From contig JAFJTR010000038.1 of the NCBI GenBank assembly GCA_022559985.1, forward strand, positions 62,001 to 126,000: a stretch of 64,000 nucleotides of DNA, in the 5' to 3' direction. The translations under genes and the position numbers were made by a program. Under the pieces are notes generated by a model that worked only from the letters and a program-made list of their open reading frames with translations, was not told the origin of the DNA and did not search any database. Positions 45,603-59,112 of the stretch are shown here, in pieces. How positions within the stretch are numbered: position 1 is the first letter of the stretch; every line of letters starts with the position of its first letter. The DNA is from Parastagonospora avenae f. sp. tritici 18332-5 (taxonomy: Eukaryota > Ascomycota > Dothideomycetes > Pleosporales > Phaeosphaeriaceae).

Positions 45603-48065
45603 CTACGAACCGAACCCGCGATGCCTGCTCCGCTTGGCTCCACCCATCCCACCCGTCGCCTCACGGAAGATCTCGAAACCCTTCTCCAGCATCTGCTTGC
45701 GTTCCTCAAGGAATGCACGTTGAGCGACGGTCTCAGGAGGTTCGGCGGCCACAAATGAAACCTCTTCATCGGTCATGGCAGTGACTACCATAGGACTGAG
45801 GATCTTGGACGGTAGCGGGTCAATCATGCAGCGCTCGATGACCTGCTTGGTGACCGCATGGACGAAATACTTCATCTCATCCTGGAGCGTGTTAGTCTTC
45901 GTTCAACTAAAGGAGACCGACAAGTTACCTTGTAGTAAGCGATCTGGCTCTCCAAAGCCTCCTCCGCTGAGAACATGTCCATGTCACGCTGTACCAACTT
46001 GGCTATAGCCGTCTTGAACTTCGCCGCATCCAAATTGGCTTTGGTAGTTCCGTTCTCGCGAATAGTGTACTTCGTCGATGCCTCTTGAGCCTTCTCTGAC
46101 ATGTTTTGGTACTTGTCTTGGCGGCGCGTCTGTAGCACGTCAGAGTAATAGTGATTGTAGGTACTGGGGTGGCGGAGCTTATCAGCGATGAGCTTGTTCA
46201 ACTCACTTACTCCGGCTTCGTAGGCATCGTTCAAAGTCGCATTCACGTTGATGTCGGCGAGTTTCTGTCGGAGCTCTGCGGGAACCGCGTAATCAAGGAC
46301 TTGCTCGATGAATCTATGGGTTAAATCAGCGATGTCGCTGATTTGACCATTGGCGATATCTTCCCACGGCTGTGACTGCTCGCGGAAGAGGTGACTCGTG
46401 ACTTCGGGTTGACACTGCCGGGCAGCTCGTGGCCGCGGCAGCGAAGAATCGTGTTATTAACCCATTCAATAGCTTCGTCTCGGGTGCAAAATATCGGCGT
46501 GGCAACACCATCGTCACTCTCTTCAGGTCTCAGAAATTGGATACTAGAGGCGCCTTCCTTGATGAACTCGTAAGTATGACCGCGTCGGCGCATGGTTTCT
46601 GCAAATTCGAAGTTGAAGCTCTGGATGACGGCGCGAAACCTTCGAATGTTTGATGGGGCGTCAATGGGACTGTGCAGATCTGCGGGTCCAAAGAAGGGGT
46701 GCAGGTAGTTCCCGTGTACAGCCACAGTCAAGATTTGATGCACCTGCATGCTGATGGTCATCAACATCATCCTCTGCTCTGTTGGAGTCTCTCGCTTTTG
46801 ACCGAGAAGATCGAGTTCGCGCTTTGTGTCCGTGAGCTTGCCCATCATCTCTTGTTTCAACGAGGGCAGTTCCTGCACAAGGTGGCGAAGCAGAAGCTTA
46901 CTTAGGCGATCTCGGAGTGCCTCAACACCAACGTGTTCCCCGTTTAGGTTTGCGAAGCGTCCCTTACAGAAGAAGGCCTTCTCGACCATGTTGCGATCTG
47001 CGAAGCTAAGATGCATCTCGCTTTCCATCCGGTTTTTCACCATGTGCCAGCCGAGCTGGAGGAAAATCTCCTTATTCTGTGCCAGGTCGAACCAAGACGT
47101 CTCGTCATCAGCTGCGATGCAGTCCGGCTTGGTTATGATGCCGAGAGTTCGAGATCCCTTCTGGTCCACCTTCCTAGCCAAGTTGAGGACGATTTGATTG
47201 GCGACATCGTTCTTCGCAGACACCACAGCAAGAATGATAGTCCGGGGATTCTGCATGTACTCCTCAACAAGACTGAAGATCAGCGCCTTGTCTACCTCGG
47301 TGGACGACTTTGTTGCACTGTGGATCAGGTCAGGAAGATCGACAAGAGTGAGTTGAGGACGGTCAGGTCCACAGATCTCGACGCTGAGCACATCTCGAGA
47401 GAAGGCCTTCGACTCACCCACCTTGCCGAGACCCATCGCATGCGTGGCTTCTTCCATGACCACTGGTAGCATGCCTAGGTTGTTGATGTTCTTTCGGAAC
47501 GCTGAAAGCTTAGTCTTCTCTCCTTCTGTTCGTAGCTTACTCGGATTGATCCGAATTGTTACGGAACTTGCGGGTTGGCGGCGCAGGACAATCTCAGTCG
47601 CGAATCGCGTACACAAGCCAGCCTTGCGTGGAAAAGGTATCTCGGTTATCTGTATTTGGTGTTTCGTAAGTACAAGATCCGCATGTGCTCCTGCAATATA
47701 CTTACAGCTTCAAGAACGGAGCTCTTTCCAGACGACTGATCACCGCACACGACCAGCTGCGGCAGCTCAATGGTGCCGTTGAGCCCGGTGCGCCGCAGCT
47801 TGTCGACAACATCAAGCAGCTGGCGCTCATCCGTCGACTGCAGTTTCTTGAGCGAGTCCGTAGTGAGCTGCTCAGGGTCAATAGTAGTGACTGGCGCATT
47901 GAGCTCGCTGTCGCAAGTGAAGCTAGGCGGCTTGATCGGTGTATCAGTGCTCGCATTCTGGGTGCCATCGAGCTGCGGAATAATGGGCTCCATTTTCGTA
48001 CTCGGAGCCGGGGTCTCGATTGCAGACTTTGCTTGAGGGCGTCCCCTTACCACAGGGCCGGCCAT
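45603..48065 (-). CDS. Dynamin-like GTPase (Mx/fungal type) with apparent frameshift
   Basis: Starts at ATG 48065. Exons are 48065-47706, 47649 to about 46405, about 46404-45929 and 45881-45603; introns are 47705-47650 (56 nt) and 45928-45882 (47 nt). GTPase motifs: P-loop GDQSSGKSSVLEAI, G3 DLPDLIH (DLPG in the family) and G4 TKPD. The stalk (middle/GED) continues with HGNYLHPFFG and RCRGHELPGSVNP. At about 46405 the frame must move by one base: NP should continue EVTSHLFREQSQPWEDI, but one base seems missing in AACCCGAAGTC and no GT-AG pair explains it. The C-terminal GED-like part is open after that. Dynamins of this type act in membrane fission; the target is unknown. Either a pseudogene or a sequence error. 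Confidence 0.82.
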
Positions 48066-48851
48066 GATTGTTGCGCCGTGGTAGAGAGTGTTGTGTAAAA
48101 TAGAGAATCAAGTTAGGCGACAAAACAGCTCCCGCGGGCGATAACAAAGCGCTAGCTTATCAAAATTGTCGGGTTCGAAGTGAAAGGGTGGGCGGCGGAG
48201 GAGAGCAAACGCGTAAAGGCGTGCAATCGAGGGCCGGACGTAGCACGTCACCACGTCGATTCCCGCACCACCCTCGATTGCGTTTACAATGAGTGTTAGG
48301 CTTTCCATGTGCTCGTTAAACAGGATGGCTTAACTAAGCATCCTAGCAATATAAAGCCGGAGGACCGATGGGATCGACAGGGGAGCAGTGAGACAGAATG
48401 GAGCTTATACGACAGAATCTAGGAAGACATACTGAGTAGGATTTCGAGAAGCAGCATGACAGCAGTGTCAAAGTTCAGTACAACGATTAACGCAAGAAGC
48501 AAGTGGTGAGGTAAGGAAATGCAAATATCGTAGACTAGAAGTCGACTTGGTAGCCGCGCACTCACGTAGCGCGTTTACCCCGTTCCAGTGTCTTAAATGC
48601 CCTCAGTATACATCATGTGCCCGTCACTGTGGAAGCGATGTTCGTGAGGACGTGGTATTGCATTTTCCCTATGGGACGCCGAACCCTAACATGGGAATAG
48701 TGTCCGACACACCGGTCCCAAGATGTGAATCATCATTCCTTTCATTCCATTTTCCCGCTGTCATCGGAGTGGTTCAGAGAGAGTAATAGAACACCGAGTC
48801 ATCCCGAAAAACTGCCAGTAAACCCCGACCCATGCACAAACAGCAGCTAGC
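48066..48851. other. Intergenic
   Basis: Dynamin promoter and RPL24 3' flank. Nothing else recognised. Confidence 0.45.
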
Positions 48852-49646
48852 TTAACGACGGCCGGATGCCTGGACCTTGGGTGCGGCACCCTTGGAGCCC
48901 TGCTTGCTCTGGATCTTGGATGCCTGGCCTCGCGCGGCGCTGGAAGCGCTCTTGGCCTTCTCAGCCTTCTTCTTTGACTCAGCGGCGGCCTTCTTCTCCT
49001 TTCCTTCCTGGACGGCGGCTGAACGGGCGGCAGCACGGGCCTCGGGGCGCTGGGAACGGCGCTCCTTGATCACATCGAGGGAAGCACCGACGATGGCACG
49101 CTGGTGCTTGACTGTGCGGCGGGTACGCTTCTTGGCGACTTCCTGTACAGTGACGGTGGTTAGCATTTGCGCGCAGCGGTTCAATGCCAGGGGTCTTGGG
49201 CGGTATTAGGGCTGCGCTCATCGCCATCTGTACACATCTCGCGATGCAACTGATGTCATAGCTAGGAGCGCATCCATTTCCGTCTCCCAATCGCATTTGT
49301 AGATGGAAGCAAACTAACCTCAGAGATACCCTTCTTGTGCATCCGTCGGTAAAGGGTGGTCCATGAGATCTTGCGGGGGTTCTTCCTCTGCAGGAAGAGG
49401 GACTCGGTCTTGCCGTTCTGGAAGCGGAAGATCTTGCTGTCACCACGGATGTACAGCTTGCCCTATTGTTTCCGTCAGCGTCTATCCCCTCAATTGCCTT
49501 GTCACAGTTCCTCCGCCAGGCGTAGATGGTGTGTGGTAGCGCGACCGCGGAATATCGACATCTGGCGGGTGGCTGTGGGAGACGGCAGAACGCACCTTTC
49601 CAGGGTAGATCTTTTGACCGCTGAAGGAGTCGTCGTAGGTACGCAT
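48852..49646 (-). CDS. RPL24: 60S ribosomal protein L24 (eL24)
   Basis: Exons are 49646-49596, 49462-49319 and 49142-48852 (486 nt, 161 aa), all joined in phase 0. The family core is unmistakable: MRTYDDSFSGQKIYPGK, GKLYIRGDSKIFRFQNGK, then RKNPRKISWTTLYRRMHKKG, VAKKRTRRTVKHQRAIVG and an Ala/Lys-rich tail. eL24 sits at the subunit interface of the large subunit and is added late in the cytosol. In many family members the N-terminal domain has a Zn-binding Cys set; here, as in most eukaryotes, those cysteines are absent. Introns of 133 and 176 nt are longer than most in the window, a common trait of fungal ribosomal-protein genes. Confidence 0.96.
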
Positions 49647-50101
49647 GTTGGCGGTGTTGGGGCGGTACCTGTGGTGTTAGTCGTGGGGTTGTCGTCGGTC
49701 GCGGTAGGAGGTCGTAATTGATTGTGTGCGGATGGGTCATCTCGCTAGGCTGGAAGTGGCGCTAGCACGCCGTCTTGGCGTTCTTGAGCCACAGTGGCTG
49801 ATGCATCTTGTCTTAATTCACAAAACTTGACTTCACCACCATCACCTCCAACACTGCAATTTGTCGCGACACAAAAGTAGGGATAAGGTTTCGCATGTCG
49901 CGTTCGTTGTGCAGAGCTACTGCGTTTTCTATCAGGCTACTATTATGCACAGGCAGTTGCAGCCTGATCATTTCTCTCACCTCCGATGACAGCAGCACAG
50001 GAATGTCGTCCGTCGGCAAAGACACATATTGACTCAATATTGAAAACTTTCTTAAGGCTTTTACTTCATCTGTTCAAAGGACCCACGTCCTCACGCAGGA
50101 T
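49647..50101. other. RPL24 promoter region
   Basis: Upstream of RPL24. Repeated TGTTGG/GTGGTGTTAG-like words occur at 49647-49700. No gene supported. Confidence 0.4.
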
Positions 50102-51049
50102 CTACTTCTCCACCATCGCTATCAATTCGTCCCACTCGGCACATCCGATCTCCTCGCAGCCGTCATCGATCAACTGCGTGATTTCGCATACAAGCTCCGC
50201 TGTACAAACTGAATCTCCCAAAGTCGATCTCTCATGTTTGACTCCTAGTTCCTCGCCCGACCTCTCTTCTGTATTACACAGTATTTCCCAATCCTTCATT
50301 TTCTCATCGACGTCCTGTTCGGAATGCTCCTTTGTGCTCTTCTTGATCGCCAGCTTCTTCAAGCCACTGCGCACCCTCTGTAGCCTTGCATGGATCTTGC
50401 TGCCCATGTCGCGCATCTCGCGCTTTTCAAATTTCATCTTTGGCTGGCGTGGCTGTCTGGACCTGATGTATGACTCGGTGAGGCGCTTCCAAATGTCTGC
50501 GAGCTTCTGTCGAACCCAGGATATTCCTTTTATGAGAATGCGAGATTGTAGCGTGGCCAGCGAGATACCCCAGCTCCATATCCAGATTCTGATGAGATAG
50601 ATGCCGAACAATCATTTAAGTCCGATAGATATAGCACAGGCGGGCGCTCTCGGTATGGCCTGGGGTTGCTTAATGCTCTGGGTAAGCTCTTCAATAGAGG
50701 TGGTAAGGGCTGGCTCGGGGTATTCTTGCATATTAGTCTTGTTGCTATCTCACCTTCGCGTATCAAATTACCAAAGGCAGCCTTGAGGTTTGAGAAGGTC
50801 GATAGTCACCGAATCTGTAGAAACAAACAGAGTCTGTCGACGAGTGTTTGCTCCAGGGTAATTACTCGCGACGCGGGTTGGTAGTCAAACGGAGCAAAAG
50901 GCCTAAATGTGGCGGATACATACATTGTAAGCTCTTTCATCTTCACCGCACAACATTGGTCGCGCATCGCACAAGGTAATAGTCTTTCCACTCGAAGTCG
51001 TACATCCGGCATATTTGCTGATCTCCGAAATTTCTGGTATCGTGGCCAT
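50102..51049 (-). CDS. Unresolved multi-exon hypothetical gene
   Basis: The last exon (50506-50102) codes KLADIWKRLTESYIRSRQPR, a basic stretch and an acidic Cys-containing end (VCEITQLIDDGCEEIG). Working upstream, introns 50568-50507 (62 nt) and 50771-50725 (47 nt, ACTAAT branch) keep frame through exon 50724-50569. A possible first exon begins at ATG 51049 (MATIPEISEISKYAG) with a GTATGT donor at about 50924, but I could not match its phase to the next exon. The middle is Ser/Pro-rich and the C-terminal third is probably coiled. No family recognised. A rival reading has one long frame from 50611 without an ATG. Confidence 0.35.
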
Positions 51050-52512
51050 CGACGTTTCAAGCTGTATATGTAGAGGGAGAGAAAGATGCACATGAACAAC
51101 GGGGCGGAGTGTGGCCATCAAGTCGCCGCCAAGGCCTCTCTGCACCGCAATTACATAACAATAGTGATTGTCATTCTTAACCAGACTATACACATAATCC
51201 TATCTAATGAAGTTATGCTTGCACAAGTAGTTACAGCTGTATTTTCCAAAAGTGACGTCATATCTAGACCGGACAATGCAGGTCCCGGACTTCCGAGCCT
51301 TCTCCGCAACGTGCAATGTGTTGGACCTTCCAACATCAACCTTTAACCTACATCCGTGATCCAAGCACAAAGGCATTATCAGCATACCTTCACAAAATCT
51401 TGTCGGCATAAATTTTGATACAAGCCATGGGTATGGGCTCTTCTTCGGCGGGGAGGAAGGGTGCTGTCCAGGATTAGATATTGTATCCGCTGCTACGTGC
51501 CTACTTTGTTACATACGCTCCGAAGGCGCCCCGAAGCTTGCGGTCTCTCGGCCGCCGATTTTACGGCGCTGTGCATATATACAGACAACTTATAACGATA
51601 GCGAGCTTTTCCTGACAAGAGCGTGAAGGAAAAGACTTCGATCCTTATACGACAGGCTTGGGGACTACAGAGTTACAATTTCCCGTCCATTTTTTATGTA
51701 TCGACCTATCTCTTGTGGCAGCAGACCTACAAGACACTCATTGTGACCGCTTTTCTCCTGCATCAAATCACCCGCGAGGTGGCCTATCGGCGTATTGACA
51801 AACATGATCAAGGGGCTTGCGGATGCACAGCCGAATATGTTCACATAAGCCATCGTCGTCGATATGCTTCCGATGTACCCACGGAGGCTCCGGTGAATAG
51901 CCTATCTGAAAGAAGCTCACTTCCACTGTCACGCGATTCTGCAAGCTGTCTTGGCGTCCTTGCATTAGGAAGCCTGAAGAGAAGCAAGCGTCCTTGGCGA
52001 CATGGGTGAGTATGCAGTGATAAGGTATGGTACGGTTGAACCCATCCACACCCCGCACTTTTGCCGAACAATGATAACAAAAGGCTGAAGGAACCACTTC
52101 TTTCGTACGAATATGTCGTGGCTGTAGAAGAATTCATAGGCTCACACCACTTCGGGGAGGCCTGTGAAGTGCTCTAATCATCGTCAAGATGCTACCGGGA
52201 CTTTCTATTGACAGACGCAAGCATTTGTTTACCAACCCCCCATGCTGTATGTTCGTTAATGCTAGGTGAAAGGTGCCTTCTCAACTGTCGTCCTGACTCG
52301 CAAAATTCGGCCCATCTCTCGTGGACCATGCTCGCAGGACTCCGCTTTACCTTCTCTTATCATGTCCAGTATTACACAAGGTTGGATAAATATCGCAGCC
52401 GATAATCAGCAGTTCCGAGGTCCTCACCTTGTGTCGAACGACCATAAAGGTCGACCGAGGGACGGGCATTTATACGCTCAGGCATTATTCGCAAGTCTCC
52501 AATCCTCAGACA
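51050..52512. other. Intergenic, upstream of copper amine oxidase
   Basis: About 1.4 kb without a supported gene. An open frame at 51623-52009 has no recognisable motif. A TATA-like TTTATAC lies at about 52469, 45 bp before the amine oxidase start. Confidence 0.4.
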
Positions 52513-55132
52513 ATGGTCATGCTTCCCTTCGCAGGACTGGCTTTTGTCAGTCTAGCATTGGCTTCAGCTCTACCGCCTCTAGGATCAGAAAGGAAGCTCC
52601 TCCATGATCTACTTGGCAAGCGCGACCTCAATAGCTCTTCATGCCTTAACGAAGCAGCGCCTACAACTTCTGCCCCCAAGCCAAACATATGGGCTCAAAT
52701 TCCACCCGAAGACAACGTCGCCGTCTGGAACCTACTTCACGCGCCGGAGTCAGGCTTGAACTTGACGCATCCAAGCAAGGCGATACCATCCGACAATTAC
52801 GTGTAAGTACTGCCGTCAACCGTAGTTATGGACAGCCTGCTTATTCAGCGTAGGTTCTGGATTGACACTCTTCCACTTAACAAGACCGATGTATTACCTT
52901 TCATCGATGGGGCCGGCGCAATCCCTGCCAAGTATGCTCGTGCTATCATCTTCCAAGGCGGCAAAAGTGATCCAGACTCCCAAGAGTACATGATCGGTCC
53001 TTTGCCAGTCACCAACACAACGACTATCCAAAAGCTCGACTACATCTATAACGGAGGCAGAGGTGGCCTAGTGCCATATAATGCGCGATTTTGGGACGAG
53101 CCGCGGACAGCAGCAACGGATCCTTTGATTGCATCCATCATGTCAAACATCTCCGACATCACTGCATCCCTCTTCCAAGGTGCCGTCTACTATGGTACCA
53201 ACGACAATAGAAGTGTGTATACCAATGGCCACTTTTATCTATGCTATCAACATATGCTGACATTATGCAGCTACATTAGCAATGACGTCCGGTGAGCCTC
53301 GATCTTTTGATGGGACGCAGGCATTTCGCAACATAATGTTTCGCATCCCAGGCCCTGCGACATACATGACCCCGCTGGACTTCTTTCTTTTCATCGATTG
53401 CACTGGAACCGACCCGTCCCTGTACAAAATGAAAGGGTTTGTCACCGGCGAGAAGTTTTACCCGACCATCTCCGATCTCCGCACTGCTTTCGAGGCTGGT
53501 GAGCTGGGCATGGAGTTTGACCAGACTTTGAATGCAGACTGGGCAATGGTCAATTACAAGCCTGAGCTCGGCGTTCGCGATCTCGAGGATAGGTTGGCAC
53601 CAGCTACTCTGGAGATTGGCGGGAAACGATACAAGGTTGATGAGAAGAACCAGTACGTCGAGTACATGGGCTGGTCATTCTATATCGCATTTTCGAGGAC
53701 GGTCGGTATCACTTTCTACGACATCAAGTTCAAAGGCGAGCGCATATTGTATGAGCTCTCATTGCAAGAAGCAACTGCCCAATACGGCGGTCGCCAACCC
53801 AAGGCAGCGAACACTGTTTATCATGACACATACTACAGTCTTGGGATGGAGATGGGTACCCTCATCGAAGGGTACGACTGTCCATGGGTAAGTTGTCAAA
53901 GCCTGATCGGAGGCAAACGGCTATTGACTTTGCTCGATAGGGATCTACCTTCTGGAACCTGACTTACCACTCTAACAATGGCTCTGTGGTCAACACAAAC
54001 TCCCTGTGTATGTTTGAAGCCGACATGAACTTTCCGCTTTCGCGCCATCGAACAGGTGAGAGTAATAGATACGGCTTCAGCAGCCTGGGTACGGTAAAGG
54101 GTGCACAGCTCACCGTTCGGGCGATTGCCACGGTGGGCAACTACGGTACGTCGTGTTTTTTCTAATCGTGATCTAGCATTGCACTAACATCGATCTCGCT
54201 TCTAGATTACATGTTCGATTACGGCTTCCACCAGGATGGTTCTCTCGAAGTCAGCGTCCGCGCAAGTGGATACCTACAAAGCTCATACTACTACCCGAAT
54301 CAAGGAAAGTGGGGTCCGCGCATTCAGCAAGCAGTCCAAGGCTCACTCCACGACCACGTCATCACATTCAAAGGAGATTTCGATGTCCTTGGAACCGGTA
54401 ACTCTCTTCAAGTTTCTGAGCTCAAGGCCGTGAACCAATCTCAACCGTGGTTCCCAGAGCTCGGCGTATTCGAGCAGATCGAAATGGACGTCTCGATTAT
54501 GCAGGAAGAGACGCAGTTCAACTGGGCACCTAACAATGAGGCTATGTATGTCGTCTTGAACCCGAATGTGACAAACAAATGGGGCGAGATGCGAGGGTAT
54601 CGTTTGGTTCCCGGGCGGTCCGACATACACCTGACCACCCTGGGCTCGCCGTGGTCTCTGAAGAACTCGGAGTTTGCAAAGACTCATCTTGCGGTGTCGC
54701 GGCAACACGATAACGAAGTTTTCGCAAACAGCGTGCAGAACGCTAACCTCCCATGGGCTCCGCAGCAAGACTTTAGCAAATTCTTCGATGGCGAAAGCAT
54801 TGAGGACGAAGATCTCGTTATCTGGTTCAATCTGGGAATGCATCACTATACGCGAAGCGAGGACGTGCCAGTAAGTAAACAAGCTTGATCTACACGCACA
54901 AGCTGAACAAACACAGGTCACATTGTACACCGAGGCGTATAGCAGCATCGTATTCGCCCCACAGAATTTCTTCGATCGGGCTCAAGACGGCGATCTGTTG
55001 AACAGAAGGTGGATGGAGGTGAACTCGACCACGGGCGAGCTCAAGTATGAGACGTATGGCGTTGGGTTGGAAACTTGTCCAGTGCAGCTAGCCGAGCCGG
55101 CCGAGCGTATACTCGGGGTTATAAACGTCTGA
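52513..55132 (+). CDS. Secreted copper amine oxidase
   Basis: Exons are 52513-52802, 52854-53212, 53271-53887, 53941-54145, 54206-54870 and 54917-55132 (2352 nt, 783 aa); introns are 46-60 nt. A signal peptide (MVMLPFAGLAFVSLALASA) precedes the mature chain, which has several N-glycosylation sequons. The topaquinone motif NYDY is split by intron 4, with the modified Tyr at residue 490. Copper ligands follow: His-x-His in SLHDHVI (539, 541) and a C-terminal His in GMHHYTRSEDVP. The enzyme oxidises primary amines to aldehyde, ammonia and hydrogen peroxide outside the cell. It probably releases ammonium for nitrogen nutrition, so areA control is plausible but untested. All catalytic parts are intact. 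Confidence 0.94.
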
Positions 55133-58100
55133 TGTTCTTGAATGAAGGATTCGTGGTCACCGATGAGGAAACGACAAGGGAATGAACACTTTGTTTTCGG
55201 CCGACACTTCATTGCTTCTTAGTGAAGGCCTATGCTTACCGCTTCGGCTTCTTAGTGAATACTTATGGTCACCGCTTTGATGTTAGAGAGAGAAGCGGTC
55301 ACTGCAAATGTCACGAGATTCACCGCCGTCTTACTGTGTAAGCTAGGCTCGTTTGCATTTGTCTATTGACCGGTTGCTGACAATATATGAAGCTCTTGAC
55401 GTGGCTCACGACTTGGCATGATTGTGAGCATCAATTTGAATGCACATGGCCCGTCACGCCTGATCCCCCCGTCTCTAACTAGCGAGGACTTGCCAAAGAT
55501 CTGCACGATTTGATGCTCCACCCACACCGCGATTTCTAGTGCTATAGTTGCATTGACGATGCAATGAATCATGTGCGGACGGGCTAACAGAACGCATGTC
55601 TTGCATGGAAGCACGAGGCGCTTTTCGCAATGTTCTCCGTGAAGAGCTAATTGGGTGGTTCCACTCGGCTAATCCAGTTCTGGAAAACCGAAAGCTTGGT
55701 ACGACAGCAGCGACTGTCCACATCGTGATGCTTTCCGTCCCCACAGGTACCAGAAACCTTTGAAAAGCCACATTTCCGAGAACCTAGGGTGTGGGAAGAC
55801 GCGAGACAGTGGCTTGTGAGTAGTGATCCTGCATGAACTCTGATGACCCTGACTCAAGATCCCGCTTTTGTGCGCGCTCACCGATCAAGGAGGCATCGCT
55901 GATTTGGCACAAATGGTGTTCAGCGCTTTCGAGGTTGCTATACGTCAAATAACGACCTCCACGACGACAAGCACCGGGCCTGCCGGATGCCGGTATACAC
56001 GCTAGTGCAGGCTATGACATAAGTAATAAACTAGGGTGCTCTTGAAAACGACGACTCGTCTCTGCCATGTCAACAGCATGACCGTGACGTGTTGGCAACT
56101 CATTGTTGCGGCTCAATTACCCGCATTCGGCGTTTGTGGAAAATTTGTGAGTTTACATGGGTCCCGCTTTTCCTCTGACTTTGACACGCAGTAGCTTCCT
56201 CAAGCGCGATGTCATTTTACTTCTCGTCTTCCAGTTCATCACCTCAGATATGGTCCAGAATCTCACTCGCACTCAGCACTCACCGACATCTTTCGGCTCG
56301 AACGCGTCATGATAAGTTCATATTTGCGTTTAGGAAACGAATCGATGAGGAGATCTGATGTCAATTTCAGGGGAAGATGAGTTCACGTGACCATAATACT
56401 CATGCGTCTCGAACCCTGCGCCAGCCGCTGTGCTTCAGGCAGCCGACTTCCAACAACACTGCGCGCTTAAATGCGTCGCCTCACTCCGCTTGGCGGCCGC
56501 TACGTGTAGAAGGCACTTGCTCCTGTCTACAACACTGTGCCTCATCCCACACGCTCCGGCGGCTTGATCAGAAAGCCTAGTAAAAGGGACGCATTCGTCG
56601 AGCGTCGAGCGTCGAGCGTCGAGCGATGCAAATGCATGCGTACGAGATGGCTTCCGTGCCTGGTCTGAGGACTGCAGGCATGCGCGAGTTCTCGTTTGTG
56701 GAGGTTAGAGGCAATGCCATGATAAGACTTGGCGACAGCCTCCAAGCTGTAGTGATCGAGAAGCACAGCTTTTGATCACTGACTTGCAGTAGCGCCGACC
56801 ACCCGCTCCGCAGTTGATGCGGCCATGCCTCAAGAGCGGGGATCGATAGAAGTCGGACGCAAGGTTGCGCAACTAGCAGTTCACGCTTTCTACAACACAA
56901 TCCGGCGCATCCACTTCCTATCCAGGACCTAGCGATGGACTTGCAAAGTTGTTGATGCGTTCTTGGCCTAGGTACTCAGCCCCAAGATTCGATACGTGAG
57001 CACAGGCCACACTTATCTGCAGAACGACTGCGGCTGTTTCGCAGTTGTTCCTCAGGTTTTAAGCAAAGACAGAAGAGTTTTTGGTCAACGATATTCTAGA
57101 CGCTATGCCATGAATCGCGGCTCGGGCAGTGGTGAGCGACGTTCGCTACGAGAAGACGGGCGAAGGTAGATCGCCCTCTTTCCATGCATGATGGTCTCCA
57201 CCCCATATCTTCGCCAAGTATAACACCTCCACGTAGCGAACAGCTGAGAAACCCGCCATTATCGAGATATGCGCCTGAGTCGTAGTGTTCCAACACCGCG
57301 TTGAGGCGCTATACCAGGCATGTTCTCTTCGGAATTCCTGATTGAGCGACCTGCAGAGGCTTCATCCCCTGGTAAAAACTTGGGGCGTTCGACCAACCTC
57401 GACAGAGAACACGGCTCGGATAATGTTTAGCCTGAGTCCTCATACCGAACAGTTGGCCATCGCTATGCTCAACTTCGCCGTCTGTTCAAAGCATGGTATG
57501 TGGCGCCACCCAACACTTGCGGAAGGCACAGCCGTTCCATGGCAAAGTTGTCGAATCCTTACTGGCGTGTTGTGGCACAGGCGTTAGTCTTCGTATCACA
57601 ATAGCGCTTGCGTCATGTGCATGGCAACCCTCCTAGGGCCATTTCATCAACGAGCTTCACCGATCAGCACGGATATGCTTTTTGGCCCTGAGCTGGAAAA
57701 ACGAAAACTCCAATAGGAAGAAGCGCATAGAAATGAGCCACACGCTCGGTGGCCCACTTGGACTCGCAAATTCAATACAACACGGTGATCATTTCACCAC
57801 TTCATGAACTCTTGCAGCAAGAGATGGTTGCACATGCTCGCAATCGAGCATTATCGATCGCTGCAGCCTGCCTGTGGTGTCCGAGGTCCGCATGCACGTT
57901 ATCACATATGTGTAGTCTTATCGCATAAGAATTTCCGGTGAACGAGGTCAGATCACAGATTTGCAGCGCGCCAGACCCTACTGGTGAACAGCTCGTCAAA
58001 AGACAACAGTATCCTCGAGATACTGCCATGAAAAATGCGCCGCGTGATAGACCCCGCATGCAGTGAGCTGCACCAGCTTTGACACGCGTAGTCTTCGCCT

Positions 58101-59112
58101 ATTTACCCTCCCCTCTATGGCCCTTCCAAGCTTGCCCTGTGTAAGGGGAGCACTTGACAGGAACAAGCGGCGTGTTCAGCCGCTATTATTACAATGCACG
58201 TTCACTTGCATGCATGTTCAAGGTGAGATGTGACTGCTGGCGACCCTCGCACCAACAGCGCCGAGTAGAGAACGTGGCGTAGGGCTGATGCAAGAACAAC
58301 GATCAGCGAAAGTTGCGGTGCAATGCGAACCGGAGCGCATGCCGTGCATGGATCGCCCACCGTTATGGCATGCAAGAGCACATCCATATGGGATTTATGA
58401 CCGCATTGTCAAATCACGCTGAATGCTCTTCGCAAGAACGTGGCATCTTCACCGCCATAGTCAGCGTGAAAGCCGAAGGGGTACCCCACACAAGGAGCCA
58501 TGCGCCATCAGTACTCGTGGGAATACCGGCGCAGTAAGCTGGCGATAGTCCAGAGGCTAGGGAAGAGTATGGGGCAGGGGGTCAGTTCCGCCCGGGTGGC
58601 AAAGCTTCGATGCGTTCCGCTGCGCGTGTCCGCGTAGTCTTGTTTGAGAGCCTGGGCCCGGTTGTAGGGAAATTTTAGTAAAAAGCTCTAGCATGGCCTC
58701 GTGCTGACCAGCATACGTCGATTGTGCAGGCGTCAGGTGACGAATGAAGTTGGTGGGATTCGCCCTTGTTCACATGATCTACCGCGGCGGCGTGCTAGCT
58801 GGCATGGTTTGCTGCACCGATTCCTTGACTTGGCCGACTGGTCGAACGCCTTGCTTGAACTCGATCACTGCGGCTCAGTCAGCCCCGATATTAGCATATC
58901 AAAATAGTTGTCGCTCTGAGTTGTCTACACGTGTATTGTGCGGCGACTGTCACGATCTTTGGGTATATAACTCTACCTCAGCTACCGTAGCCTTCTTCTT
59001 CCCACAACATTCCTTCCTTTCAACCATTACTTCTGATCTATCAGACACAGAACACTTACTCAACATAACTACTTATCCAACAATTCTGAAACATTGCGCC
59101 AAACCCGACATC
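55133..59112. other. Gene-poor 4-kb interval
   Basis: No supported gene. Short ORFs on both strands have no family features and no transposon ends were seen. It contains one short tandem repeat (56596). The last 150 bases are a pyrimidine-rich leader of the TauD gene, with GTATATAAC at about 58962 as a TATA-like box. Confidence 0.5.
56596..56625. repeat. 7-bp tandem repeat CGTCGAG x4
   Basis: Four perfect copies of CGTCGAG, then CG. A microsatellite-like tract in gene-poor DNA. Confidence 0.9.

Noticed and set aside
49143..49318. Intronic snoRNA in RPL24
   Set aside because: Only an imperfect C-box-like GCGATGA and no D box CTGA at suitable spacing.
50530..50766. In-frame TGA between two open segments, first taken as another nonsense codon
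   Set aside because: A 62-nt and a 47-nt intron with proper signals explain the region without any stop, so I do not claim readthrough there.
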